64,000 bases of DNA from JAFGUF01 sp040883315. GTDB taxonomy: Bacteria > Bacillota > Clostridia > Christensenellales > UMGS416. The notes under the pieces are model-generated. The model was not told the origin of the DNA and did no database searches. It saw nothing but the letters and a program-made list of their open reading frames with translations. The stretch lies in assembly GCA_040883315.1 (NCBI GenBank), contig JBFLKU010000015.1, positions 1 through 64,000 of the forward strand, written 5' to 3'. Each line of letters opens with the position of its first letter. Position 1 is the stretch's first letter. Below are positions 53,273 to 63,000 of the stretch, one piece after another. Made by a program: the position numbers and the translations under genes.

Positions 53273-53951
53273 TTATTTTACCTATCCCAACTACTGCGAT
53301 ACATGAAACCAATGCACCGATTATTACATTCCAGCTTTTGATACCTGCCATGAACAGTAATACCGAAACTGCCCCTGATAAAACGCAAATCAGAATACTT
53401 TTTTTATCGGATATCATTAGGGCAATTAATCCGATAAACATGGCACTAAGAGCAAATCCCAGCCCTAGGCGCTCATAATCCGGGATTGCATTTCCTAGGA
53501 ATATTCCGATTACTGTGAACGTAATCCAGCTGATGTATGCTGTGGTATTTAGCGCAATTATATACGCCGGAGTGGTGTTTTCCGGGTCGTGCTTCAGCTT
53601 ATTTATACCGACTGCAAATGATTCATCTGTAATTCCGAATGACATTATTAATAAAGTAGATGTTTTTGCGTCCTTGAAATATGGAGAGTAGGCTGTGCTC
53701 ATTAAAAAGTGGCGGAAGTTCACGAAAAATGCAGTGGCGATTATTGCACCTGCCGAAGCACCGGAGCCTATCATGTCTACTCCGATGAACTGAGCACTGC
53801 CAGCAAATACTATGGTAGACATACCGAACATATCATACCAGGAAAAAAGCATTGAGTTTGCCATTATACCTAATGCAATGCCTAAAGGAGCGTATCCAAA
53901 AACTATTGGAACGCTGTCTTTTATTCCATTTAAAATTTGCTTTTTCTTCAT
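53259..53951 (-). CDS. azlC: Branched-chain amino acid exporter large subunit
   Basis: This 230-aa permease belongs to the AzlC/YgaZ family, with VPIVFGYAPLGIALGIMA at the N-terminus, FAGSAQFIGVDMIGSGAS and FRHFLMSTAYSPYFKD, and about six to eight membrane segments. It overlaps azlD by 14 bases. It is part of a minus-strand unit with the ybaK-type gene. Its nearness to a Liv importer suggests balanced branched-chain amino acid traffic (inference). Confidence 0.9.
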   Translation of the reverse strand: MKKKQILNGIKDSVPIVFGYAPLGIALGIMANSMLFSWYDMFGMSTIVFAGSAQFIGVDMIGSGASAGAIIATAFFVNFRHFLMSTAYSPYFKDAKTSTLLIMSFGITDESFAVGINKLKHDPENTTPAYIIALNTTAYISWITFTVIGIFLGNAIPDYERLGLGFALSAMFIGLIALMISDKKSILICVLSGAVSVLLFMAGIKSWNVIIGALVSCIAVVGIGKINGNK

Positions 53952-53966
53952 TTAATTTTATCTATC

Positions 53967-54431
53967 CTAATAATCCTTACATACGTCTACTTTTGAAGCG
54001 CTTGTTATTTGCAGCAGTTCGTCAGGAGCTATTTTGATGGATGAGGTTTGAGAGCCTGCGGCTGGATAAACATAATCATAACTAAAAATGGATACATCCA
54101 AATATATTTCCATCGGTGTCTTTAGCCCGAAGGGGCAGACTCCTCCTACAGGGTGACCTGTTATTTCCTCTACATCTTCTAGATTCATCATTTTTGCTTT
54201 TTCCCCGAATACAGCCTTATATTTTTGATTGTCTATTCGGGCGCCTCCCACAGTGACTAGAAGGATATTTTTATCTTTTTGTACAAAAGCCAGAGTTTTT
54301 GCTATCTCGTTTGGGGTCACTCCGTGTACTTGTGCCGCAAGTGCTACAGTTGCTGTGCTTTCTTCAAAATCATAAATATGATAGTCGAGTTCATTTTCTT
54401 TAAAAAACTTTCTTACATTTTCAACGCTCAA
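53967..54431 (-). CDS. YbaK/EbsC-type aminoacyl-tRNA deacylase (TTG start)
   Basis: This 154-aa single-domain protein belongs to the YbaK/ProX editing family, which hydrolyses mischarged tRNA such as Cys-tRNA(Pro). Visible motifs are GVTPNEIAKTLAFV, the catalytic-type Lys within that segment, and HPVGGVCPFGLK. The start appears to be TTG 54431, 8 bases after GGAG, since no ATG lies near. First gene of the minus-strand unit with azlCD. Confidence 0.85.
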   Translation of the reverse strand: MSVENVRKFFKENELDYHIYDFEESTATVALAAQVHGVTPNEIAKTLAFVQKDKNILLVTVGGARIDNQKYKAVFGEKAKMMNLEDVEEITGHPVGGVCPFGLKTPMEIYLDVSIFSYDYVYPAAGSQTSSIKIAPDELLQITSASKVDVCKDY

Positions 54432-54823
54432 TTTTATTTCTCCAGATTTTCGATTTATTGCAGTCTTGAGATTTATTAATACAAAATAAGTATAGAAACT
54501 TTGTTATATGCAATTATCATATATTTGTATTCAAATTGCAAAGACTACTCATAAAAAATATTAAAGCAATTTTAACATATATTATTGTATTAACAAAGAT
54601 ATAAAATTAATAATTTATTCAAATTTAAAATCACAGCATCATATTATTGCTTTATCATACAAAAGTAACGAAGATAAAACATAAAAATTACGATAATATT
54701 ACCAATTTGCAACTTTATCAATACGAAATTGCATATTCTGCATAAATGAGCGTGTTTTTGAGTGAAAGAACAGCAATAATGAAAGGAACATAAATCCATA
54801 ATTCAAAAACAGCAAAACATTAC

Positions 54824-54852
54824 TTGAAATTTTTATTTTCATTTGATATAAT
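54824..54852 (+). promoter_or_regulatory. livJ: liv operon promoter
   Basis: TTGAAA (54824-54829) and a perfect TATAAT (54847-54852) are 17 bases apart. Transcription should begin near 54859, giving a leader of about 90 nt. Confidence 0.8.
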
Positions 54853-54880
54853 GCTTAATCAAGAGATTAGGGCAAAGGTG

Positions 54881-54914
54881 TCGTAGGTAGGTTTATTCCC
54901 CCTACGATTTTTTT
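54881..54914 (+). terminator. Intrinsic-terminator hairpin in the liv leader (attenuator candidate)
   Basis: TCGTAGG (54881-54887) and CCTACGA (54901-54907) are followed by seven T. The hairpin lies between the promoter and livJ, so full transcription requires read-through or antitermination. Confidence 0.75.
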
Positions 54915-54949
54915 GAACTAACAAAATCTTATAGAAAGTAGGAAATACA

Positions 54950-56134
54950 ATGAAGAAATTATTAGTATTAGTTTTAGCAGTTGCATTAGTTTTCTCTTTT
55001 GCAGCATGCCAAGAAAAGGCTGAGACTACTGAACCGGATTCACCAGACACAGATGTTGTAACTGATGAACCAGCTGTAGTGGAAGAAGCAGAAACTATTA
55101 AAATCGGTTTACTAGCTCCACTATCAGGAGACGGAGCTGTTCACGGTGTACCTGTTAAAAATGCTGGAGAACTAGCAGCAGCAGAAATCAACGCAGCTGG
55201 CGGCATCGACGGCAAAATGATCGAAATAGTTGCATATGACACAAAAGGCGACGGCCCAGAGGCTGTTAACGCATACAACAAACTGAAAGACCAAGATGAA
55301 GTTGTTGCTATCGTTGGCGGAACATATTCTGGAGCTACATTGGCATTCATTGACCTAGCAGTTGCTGACAATATGCCTATCCTTAGCCCAACAGCTACAA
55401 ACCCAGATGTTACTTTGGCTGGACCAAACGTATTCAGAGCATGCTACACAGACGCATACCAAGGTGTTGTTGCTGGTGCATTCGCTGTTGATACATTAGG
55501 CGCAAAAATGCCTGCAGTACTTTATGACAAAGGTAACGCATATTCAGACGGCTTAGCTGTTGAATATATAGCTGCTTGTGAAGCTGCTGGTCTAGAAGTA
55601 ATCGTTGAAACATATGCATTGGGAGATGCTGACTTCTCAGCTCAATTGACAAACATCGTTGAAGCTGGTGCAGATGCTCTATTCATCCCAGACTATGCAA
55701 ACACAGTAGGACCTATCCTAACACAATTGGCTGCAATGGATGCTGAAATTCCATGCCTAGGCGGAGACGGCTGGGACGGCATTATCAATGACTATGCTGC
55801 TGAATCAGAAGGCTTCTACTTTGCTAACCACTATGCTACAGACGACGAATCAGAAATAGTTCAAAACTTCATCGCAGCATACGAAGCAGAATATGGTGAA
55901 ACACCAAACGCATTAGGCGCTTTGGCATATGACGCAGTATACATCATGGCAGCAGCTATTGATGCAGCTGACTCTACAGACAGTGCTGCTATCGTTGCAG
56001 AACTAGCAAAAACTGATAAAGATGGTGTAACAGGACACGTAACATTCGACGAAAACGGTGACCCACAAAAGAGCGTATCAATGATTCAAGTAGTTGATGG
56101 TGCTTATACACTATTCAAAAAGGTTACTCCTTAA
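54950..56134 (+). CDS. livJ: Branched-chain amino acid binding lipoprotein
   Basis: This 394-aa receptor has the signal peptide MKKLLVLVLAVALVFS, lipobox SFAAC (Cys20) and an acidic linker. A LivJ-type leucine/isoleucine/valine binding fold follows: IGLLAPLSGDGAVHG, AAEINAAGGIDGKMIE, IVGGTYSGATLAFID and GYxxNALGALAYDAVYIMA-like sequence near the end. The start follows AAAGTAGGAAA. It is separated from the permease genes by a hairpin, as usual for a receptor made in excess. Confidence 0.92.
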   Translation: MKKLLVLVLAVALVFSFAACQEKAETTEPDSPDTDVVTDEPAVVEEAETIKIGLLAPLSGDGAVHGVPVKNAGELAAAEINAAGGIDGKMIEIVAYDTKGDGPEAVNAYNKLKDQDEVVAIVGGTYSGATLAFIDLAVADNMPILSPTATNPDVTLAGPNVFRACYTDAYQGVVAGAFAVDTLGAKMPAVLYDKGNAYSDGLAVEYIAACEAAGLEVIVETYALGDADFSAQLTNIVEAGADALFIPDYANTVGPILTQLAAMDAEIPCLGGDGWDGIINDYAAESEGFYFANHYATDDESEIVQNFIAAYEAEYGETPNALGALAYDAVYIMAAAIDAADSTDSAAIVAELAKTDKDGVTGHVTFDENGDPQKSVSMIQVVDGAYTLFKKVTP

Positions 56135-56184
56135 TCAGTAATCATTTGAAATTTACACCTAATAGGTGAAATGATCTGATAGTA

Positions 56185-56230
56185 GATGGGTGAATTTAGC
56201 TTTCTAAGTTCGCCCATCACTATTGTTTTT
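56185..56230 (+). terminator. Hairpin after livJ, probably partial terminator
   Basis: A 15-bp stem (GATGGGTGAATTTAG with CTAAGTTCGCCCATC, some G-U pairs) with loop CTTT is followed by ATTGTTTTT. It likely reduces transcription into livH-F. Confidence 0.7.
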
Positions 56231-56383
56231 ATCTATCATACATAATATTGACATACTAACATCTTATGGAATTATTTATTATAATCATAAAAAGTATTTT
56301 ACTATTGTGTATATGGAGTGATATATTATAGTATATATAATATATATCAAATAATGTTTAATAACTAAGAATAGAGGTATAAA

Positions 56384-57262
56384 GTGGAGATTGTATTACA
56401 ACATTTAATAAATGCTTTAAAAGTTGGAAGTGTTTACGCTGTTATCGCACTTGGCTATACCATGGTATATGGAATAATTAAGTTAATAAACTTTGCCCAT
56501 GGCGAAATGATGATGTTTGGTGCTTATTTTGCTTTTGTGCTTTCATCAAGTACGCCATTGCCTTTTTGGGCAGTTCTTTTAATATCTATGGCATTAACAG
56601 CCGGACTGGGTATGCTGATTGAAAAGATAGCATATACGCCATTAAGAAAGGCTCCTAGACTTTCAGTTCTGATCACAGCAATAGGAATGAGCCTTCTGCT
56701 ACAGAACATAGCACAGCTGATATGGGGTGCAGAACCAAAGAGAATGCCTAAAGTAGAGCTTTTTGAGGCCATAAGGATAGGCGGAGTGAAAATAGACGCA
56801 ATTACTATAATAACAATAGGATTGTCCGTTATTTTCATGGTGGGCTTGCAGCTTTTTGTAAAATACACAAAGCCGGGAAAAGCAATGCGTGCCGTTTCAG
56901 AGGACAAAGATGCTGCAGCACTTATGGGAATCAATGTTAACACTACTATTACTCTGACTTTTGCGATAGGCACAGCACTTGGTGCACTTGGCGGCGTGCT
57001 ATATGGTATAGCATATCAAAAGGTTGAGTTCGTTATGGGCGTTATGCCGGGACTAAAGGCATTCGTTGCTGCTGTTCTTGGCGGCATTGGTCTGATACCG
57101 GGAGCGATGCTTGGCGGATTCATTATAGGATTGGTTGAAAATATAACTAAAGCATACATTTCAACAGCATGGGCTGATGGAATAGTTTTCTTGATATTGA
57201 TAATAGTACTTCTGGTAAAGCCTTCTGGAATTATGGGCAAAAACCTGAAAGAGAAGGTGTAG
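56384..57262 (+). CDS. livH: Branched-chain amino acid ABC permease (GTG start)
   Basis: This 292-aa membrane protein of the LivH family has VGSVYAVIALGYTMVYGIIK at the N-terminus, INFAHGEMMMFGAY, and MRAVSEDKDAAALMGINVN in the cytoplasmic loop that contacts the ATPases. About eight hydrophobic segments are present. The start is GTG 56384 after AGAGG. One base separates its stop from the livM ATG. Confidence 0.93.
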   Translation: MEIVLQHLINALKVGSVYAVIALGYTMVYGIIKLINFAHGEMMMFGAYFAFVLSSSTPLPFWAVLLISMALTAGLGMLIEKIAYTPLRKAPRLSVLITAIGMSLLLQNIAQLIWGAEPKRMPKVELFEAIRIGGVKIDAITIITIGLSVIFMVGLQLFVKYTKPGKAMRAVSEDKDAAALMGINVNTTITLTFAIGTALGALGGVLYGIAYQKVEFVMGVMPGLKAFVAAVLGGIGLIPGAMLGGFIIGLVENITKAYISTAWADGIVFLILIIVLLVKPSGIMGKNLKEKV

Positions 57263-57263
57263 T

Positions 57264-58271
57264 ATGGACAAGAAAAATAAAAAGTATTATTTAATAAATA
57301 CAGCACTTATTTTGCTGGTATATGTAGTTATTCAGTTGCTTCTGTCAAAGGGAGTTCTAAGCAGATTTTATTCTACAATTATTATATTGATTTGTATTAA
57401 TATAATAATGGCTACCAGCCTAAATCTGAGTGTTGGATTCATGGGTCAGCTGGTTTTGGGACACGCAGGATTTATGGCCATTGGTGCGTACACAGCAGGA
57501 TTGCTGGGTGTGGCACTGAATACAACTGGAATGCCAGGATTTATAATTTTGATAATATGCCTGCTGGCAGGTGGACTGCTCGCAAGTATTGCGGGAATAA
57601 TAATCGGTATTCCGGCTCTTAGACTACGCGGAGACTATCTTGGAATTATGACTTTAGGATTTGCTGAGATAGTGAGAATAACGATAACAAACCTAACAGG
57701 GCTGACAAAGGGTGCCCAAGGGCTGACACGTATACCCACAATAGCAAATTTCACAAATGTTTATTTTATAATGGTATTGTGTGTAGTGGTTATAATGATG
57801 CTGTCAAGGTCTAGACATGGACGTGCTATTATATCGATAAAGGAAAATGAAATAGCAGCCGAGTCAGTGGGAATTGATACCACTTTCTATAAAGTATCAG
57901 GATTTGCGATTTCAGCATTTATAGGAGGAATAGGCGGCGGACTATTTGCATTTACATATGGATATATATCACCTAAGAATTTTACGTTTATGAAATCGGT
58001 TGATATATTGGTTATTGCATGCTTAGGCGGGCTAGGGTCTATAACGGGCTCAATATTGGCAGCGATCGTCTTTACCATACTGCCGGAGCTGCTCCGCGAT
58101 TTTGACGAATACAGAATGATAGCCTATTCACTAGCACTGATTTTGATGATGCTATTTAGACCTCAGGGACTATTTGGAACATCAGAGCTCTCAACGGCAA
58201 AAATTGGGGCATTCCTTAAAAGAGTATTTATGAAAAAAGAAAAGATTACTGAAAAAGGAGGCAAAGCGTAA
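57264..58271 (+). CDS. livM: Branched-chain amino acid ABC permease
   Basis: This 335-aa permease of the LivM family has NLSVGFMGQLVLGHAGFMAIGAYTAG (in two parts, NLSVGFMGQLVLGH and AGFMAIGAYTAG) and the loop SIKENEIAAESVGIDTTFYK. It also has ISPKNFTFMKSVDILVIACLGG-like sequence near the end. It heterodimerises with LivH. Its TAA overlaps the livG ATG by one base. Confidence 0.93.
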   Translation: MDKKNKKYYLINTALILLVYVVIQLLLSKGVLSRFYSTIIILICINIIMATSLNLSVGFMGQLVLGHAGFMAIGAYTAGLLGVALNTTGMPGFIILIICLLAGGLLASIAGIIIGIPALRLRGDYLGIMTLGFAEIVRITITNLTGLTKGAQGLTRIPTIANFTNVYFIMVLCVVVIMMLSRSRHGRAIISIKENEIAAESVGIDTTFYKVSGFAISAFIGGIGGGLFAFTYGYISPKNFTFMKSVDILVIACLGGLGSITGSILAAIVFTILPELLRDFDEYRMIAYSLALILMMLFRPQGLFGTSELSTAKIGAFLKRVFMKKEKITEKGGKA

Positions 58272-59044
58272 TGGCATTATTAGAAGTAAAAAATCTAACA
58301 AAAAATTACGGTGGATTGATTGCCGTTAACGATTTCGAGCTTTCTTTAGAGAAAAATGAACTAGTGGGACTAATAGGACCTAACGGTGCTGGAAAAACAA
58401 CTGTATTTAATATGCTTACAGGAGTGCACCCGCCAACATCAGGTACTATAGTTTTGCACCATGATGAAGTGTATAGTCATTCATTAGTTGGCAAGAAGCC
58501 ATATGATATTGCAAAGCTGGGATTGGCAAGAACTTTTCAAAACATAAGATTGTTTTCAAATCTAACTGTTTTGGACAATATAAAAATCGCTATGCATAAT
58601 AGAATGCAGTACACTATCGCAGAGGGACTAATTCGTCTGCCAAGATATTGGAAAGAAGAAGCAAATGCCACTGAAGAAAGCTTGGAGCTTTTGGATGTAT
58701 TTGACATGAAAGAAAGTGCATATGTTTTGGCGAAGAATCTTCCATATGGGCAGCAAAGAAAGCTGGAGATAGCACGTGCATTGGCAACAGAGCCAACAGT
58801 TTTGCTGCTGGATGAACCTGCTGCAGGCATGAACCCAAATGAAACAAAAGCACTTATGGAAACTATTAAATTTATTAGAGATAAATTCGATATGACTATT
58901 CTGCTAATAGAGCATGATATGCACCTTGTTATGGGAATATGTGAGAGAATTATAGTTATCGACTATGGCAAGATAATAGCCAAGGGTAAACCAGACGAAA
59001 TAAAAACAAACCCAGATGTTATCAAAGCCTACTTAGGAGGTTAA
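58271..59044 (+). CDS. livG: Branched-chain amino acid ABC ATPase
   Basis: This 257-aa ATPase has Walker A GPNGAGKTT (about 37-45), LARTFQNIRLFSNLTVLDN, a variant signature LPYGQQRKLEIARAL and Walker B VLLLDEPAAGMNPNE. The LPYGQQR signature and the C-terminal KPDEIKTNPDVIKAYLG are standard for LivG. The start follows AAAGGAGG within livM. Confidence 0.94.
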   Translation: MALLEVKNLTKNYGGLIAVNDFELSLEKNELVGLIGPNGAGKTTVFNMLTGVHPPTSGTIVLHHDEVYSHSLVGKKPYDIAKLGLARTFQNIRLFSNLTVLDNIKIAMHNRMQYTIAEGLIRLPRYWKEEANATEESLELLDVFDMKESAYVLAKNLPYGQQRKLEIARALATEPTVLLLDEPAAGMNPNETKALMETIKFIRDKFDMTILLIEHDMHLVMGICERIIVIDYGKIIAKGKPDEIKTNPDVIKAYLGG

Positions 59045-59047
59045 CCC

Positions 59048-59749
59048 GTGTTAAAAGTTAAAAATTTGAATGTTTATTATGGAAATATTCATGCGATAAA
59101 GGGCATAGATTTCCAAGTGGAGGAGGGAGAGATTGTTACGCTGATTGGCGCAAATGGCGCAGGCAAAACAACAATTCTTCACACACTCTCGGGTATATTA
59201 ACTCCTTCTGAAGGTACAATTATATACAAAGGAAAAGACATAACAAAGACAGCTGCACACAAAATAGTGCCCATGGGAATGGCACAGGTTCCGGAAGGTC
59301 GCAGAGTGTTTGCCGAAATGACCGTGCAGGAAAACCTGGAAATGGGCGCATACATACATAAGGGCGGCAAAAACATGCAGCCTGATTTTGATATGGTATA
59401 CACAAGATTTCCTCGGCTGAAAGAGCGCAGGAAGCAAACAGCCGGCACGCTATCGGGCGGAGAGCAGCAAATGCTTGCTATGGGCAGGGCGTTGATGTCG
59501 AGACCTACACTTTTGCTATTGGATGAGCCATCAATGGGATTGGCACCATTGCTTGTGGATGAGATATTCGACATTATTAAAAAAATAAGTGAAGCCGGCA
59601 CTACAGTGCTGCTGGTGGAGCAGAACGCCAACAGAGCACTTCATTTGGCAGACAGAGGATATGTACTGGAAACGGGCAAAATAGTGCTTTCAGGTTCCAG
59701 CAAAGACTTGCTGAATTCGCCGGAAGTAAGAGAAGCATATTTGGGATAA
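59048..59749 (+). CDS. livF: Branched-chain amino acid ABC ATPase (GTG start)
   Basis: This 233-aa ATPase has Walker A GANGAGKTT, the Q-loop region MGMAQVPEGRRVFAEMTVQEN, signature LSGGEQQMLAMGRAL and Walker B LLLLDEPSMGLAP. The GTG at 59048 lies six bases after GGAGG at the end of livG. It completes the LivJHMGF importer and is followed by a terminator. Confidence 0.94.
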   Translation: MLKVKNLNVYYGNIHAIKGIDFQVEEGEIVTLIGANGAGKTTILHTLSGILTPSEGTIIYKGKDITKTAAHKIVPMGMAQVPEGRRVFAEMTVQENLEMGAYIHKGGKNMQPDFDMVYTRFPRLKERRKQTAGTLSGGEQQMLAMGRALMSRPTLLLLDEPSMGLAPLLVDEIFDIIKKISEAGTTVLLVEQNANRALHLADRGYVLETGKIVLSGSSKDLLNSPEVREAYLG

Positions 59750-59757
59750 TGAAACAA

Positions 59758-59784
59758 CTAAAGGCATCTTAAGATGCCTTTTTG
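59758..59784 (+). terminator. Intrinsic terminator after livF
   Basis: AAGGCATCTTAAGATGCCTT is a perfect 20-base palindrome followed by TTTG, at 59761-59780. Confidence 0.85.
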
Positions 59785-59894
59785 TTTATGTTTATTGCAA
59801 GAAAAAGATTAGCTCGAGATATAAAACAATAAAATGTTATAATTAACGATTATAATTAAAAAAACACAATAAATTAATTAAAATGTTACAATTA

Positions 59895-59927
59895 GCTTAT
59901 TGTAAATCAATAAGCATATTGTATAAT
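59895..59927 (+). promoter_or_regulatory. Promoter with inverted repeat for the giant surface protein
   Basis: TTGTAA (59900-59905) and a perfect TATAAT (59922-59927) are 16 bases apart. The inverted repeat GCTTATTG / CAATAAGC (59895-59915) overlaps the -35 and spacer, a possible operator. Confidence 0.55.
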
Positions 59928-60001
59928 AAAGCAAGATATCATAAAATATATAAAAGATATCGATTTGTGATAGGGACAATTGAGAATAGGGAGAGTAGCA
60001 C

Positions 60002-63000
60002 ATGATAAAAAAAACCATGGCAATCTTTTTGGTTGTCGCTTTTGTGGTTTGTACATTTCCGGTAAATAGTATAAATATAGCTAAAGCTGCGGAAATAACA
60101 GACAATACCGGGTGGGTGACAGCCTATCCAGAAAATAACCAAAATGACTATCTGCAGGATCAGCAGACAGGCAGCGGTTCCGTATCACAGGACATCGTAG
60201 GTGATGCTTCAAATCCATCTACGTATATGAGATTTTCATCTACTGAAATTGATTTCAGAATAAGGATTAGTAATATAAATGGTACAAGCCCTTATGAATT
60301 TAAAAATTTCGCATTTATAGGTATAGATTCAGACGTAAACGGCAGTGTAGATTTCTTTCTAGGCATATATAACCCAACTGGCAATAATGGTCGCCTAGGA
60401 ATATATGATGCAGCAGCCGGATATGAAAATCTAGGACCTAGCACCACCGGAATTTCCGGCAAGCCATTAATGGCGTTTGCACCGGATTCTGGTGTCAACT
60501 TTGATATATCGGATGCACCAACAAATTTTAACGGTGATCCTGACTATTATATTTCATTCAAATTTTCAATGTCCGATATTGCAGACGCACTGCAGGGAAC
60601 TGGACATACTTTCACGTCTTCTACTCCTTTCAGGTTTATGACAGGTACAGCAGCACAGGACAACTCATTTAACCAAGATCTTAACGGTATGGATCAAACA
60701 GGATTTTCATCCGATGAAACTTGGAATGATTTGAATGTGTTTTCTGATATAGTAACAGCAGATGGCAGCACCAGCTACTACTTGGTTGTTTTTGATAAAA
60801 ACACTGGTGATACAGAATCAGTTCCACAGACTATGGCTGTGGAGGCAAACCAAACACTTGGAAGCCTACCAACCGTCAATCCAACAAAACGCGGCATGTA
60901 TTTTCAGGAATGGAACACGATGCCTGATGGAAGTGGCGATACAGTGACAGCTGATTATGTGGTAACAAGTGATGCTATATTTTATGCAATTTGGAGCGAC
61001 ACGCCTCTAATGACAGTCACTTTTTATCCTGAAGGCGGAGACTGGACGGGGTCCACCACTCCAATAATAGTGCAGACAATTGACGGCATAGTTGATGGCA
61101 ATATGCCAATAGCTCCTACCAAAACAGGAGACTATTTTATGGGCTGGGAAATTGGCACAACCGGAGAGTATTTCAATTCTTCTACGGATGTAGAGAACGC
61201 ACCTGGATTTGATACAATAAATTTGAATTTAGATGTTTACGCACAGTGGGCAAACAATGCTACAAATGTAGCTGTGTTTTATGATAACTTTGATGCAAGC
61301 GGCGGCTCTGAGGTGGCAAGAGTTTATTCCAATGGTGCCAGCTCAAATTTCAACTCTGATATGCCGGGCATTGACAGACCGGGATATACATTTGACGGAT
61401 GGTATCTATACGATCCTGTTGGTGGTACATATACATACTCAGGAATTGCAGGCTCATCAATCCCATCTGCAGGTGAATACTATGCTATGTGGTCGCCGGC
61501 AACATATAATTTAACATTTAACGAAAACTATGGTGCAACACCTGCTGAGAGCACACAGCCTGTAACAGGCGGAGTGGTGGGCACTATGCCTGCTGACCCT
61601 GTGCGTGCAGGATATGAATTTATAGAGTGGAACAGGCTGACAGACGGCACAGGCGAGCCTATTTATCCTACTACTGAAATATCTTCCGATACTACAGTAT
61701 ACGCTATATGGAAGCAGATATTAAGTGTTACCTTCTATTCAAACGGAGGAGAATTTGACGGTGGAGCTACTAGCTGGGGAACAACAGCTGTTGATAATCA
61801 ACTTGATTTATTTCCACAGCCTCCGTTCAGAACGGACTATTCATTTATAGGCTGGGGAACGACACCGGGCAGTACAACCCCAGTAAACCTTTTGACAGTT
61901 GACTACACTGTATACAATCAGCTTTATGCAATATGGGTGCCTGTTAATCATGTAACCTTTAGTGAAAACTATGGCCCAGCTCCTGGTACAACAGATGTAT
62001 TAACTGCATACGGAAGTGTGCTATATATACCAGAGGATCCAACAAGAGCAGGCTATACATTTATCGAGTGGAATACTCAACCCGATGGCACAGGATCAGA
62101 ATTTAAAATATCTTCTGATGTAACAGGCGATATAATTATATATGCAAAATGGAATGCTATCCCCACTGCTAATGATGACTCTGCAGCTACGGCAGTAGAC
62201 ACCCCGGTGAATATAGACGTACTAAGCAATGATTTGGATACTGATACGGGAGATACTCTTTCTGTGGTATCTGCAATAAACGGAGCTAATGGAACGGTGA
62301 CGATAAACGGAGATGGAACTATTAATTATTCGCCAACTCTCGGCTTTACCGGCACAGATACATTTACATACACAATCTCAGATGGCAATGGCGGCACAGA
62401 CACAGCAACAGTCACCGTGTATGTGGGAATAAACGCACCTCCAACTGCAGTAGACGATGCGTATAGCACAGATGAAGACACCACCTTAACTGTGGCTGCT
62501 CCTGGAGTGATGACCAATGATAGTGACATTGACGGCACTATAACAGCGGCATTAAATGCGGACGTATCAAACGGAACACTAGCATTTAATCCAGATGGTT
62601 CTTTTGAGTATATACCAGATGCTGATTTTAATGGCAGCGACTCGTTCACATATACAATTACAGACAATTCTGGTGCGACAGCTACAGCAACAGTTACAAT
62701 TACAGTGAATTCTGTTAATGATGTTCCATCAGCTGTGGACGATTCATACAGCACACCTCAGGACACTGCACTTAATGTGGCAGCACCCGGAGTGATGCAA
62801 AACGACAGCATGGGTGATGCTCCTTCATCAATTGCCTTGACTACAAATGTTTCCAACGGATTGCTTGCATTTAACGCTGATGGTTCATTTGACTATACGC
62901 CAAATGCAGGATTCTCGGGCAATGATTCATTTATATACACAATTACAGATGCAGACAACGAAACATCGACTGCCACTGTAACCATCACTGTTAATAGCTC

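Larger units (their letters stand above)
54432..54949. other. AT-rich intergenic region with liv promoter and leader
   Basis: This 518-base stretch has no gene. From about 54490 to 54740 it is very AT-rich, with several TGCAAW/WTTGCA words but no assignable element. The plus-strand end holds the liv promoter (54824-54852) and a terminator-like hairpin (54881-54914). Confidence 0.6.

Noticed and set aside
54490..54740. Recurrent TGCAA/TTGCA words as an operator array
   Set aside because: The spacing is irregular and the words are common in such AT-rich sequence.
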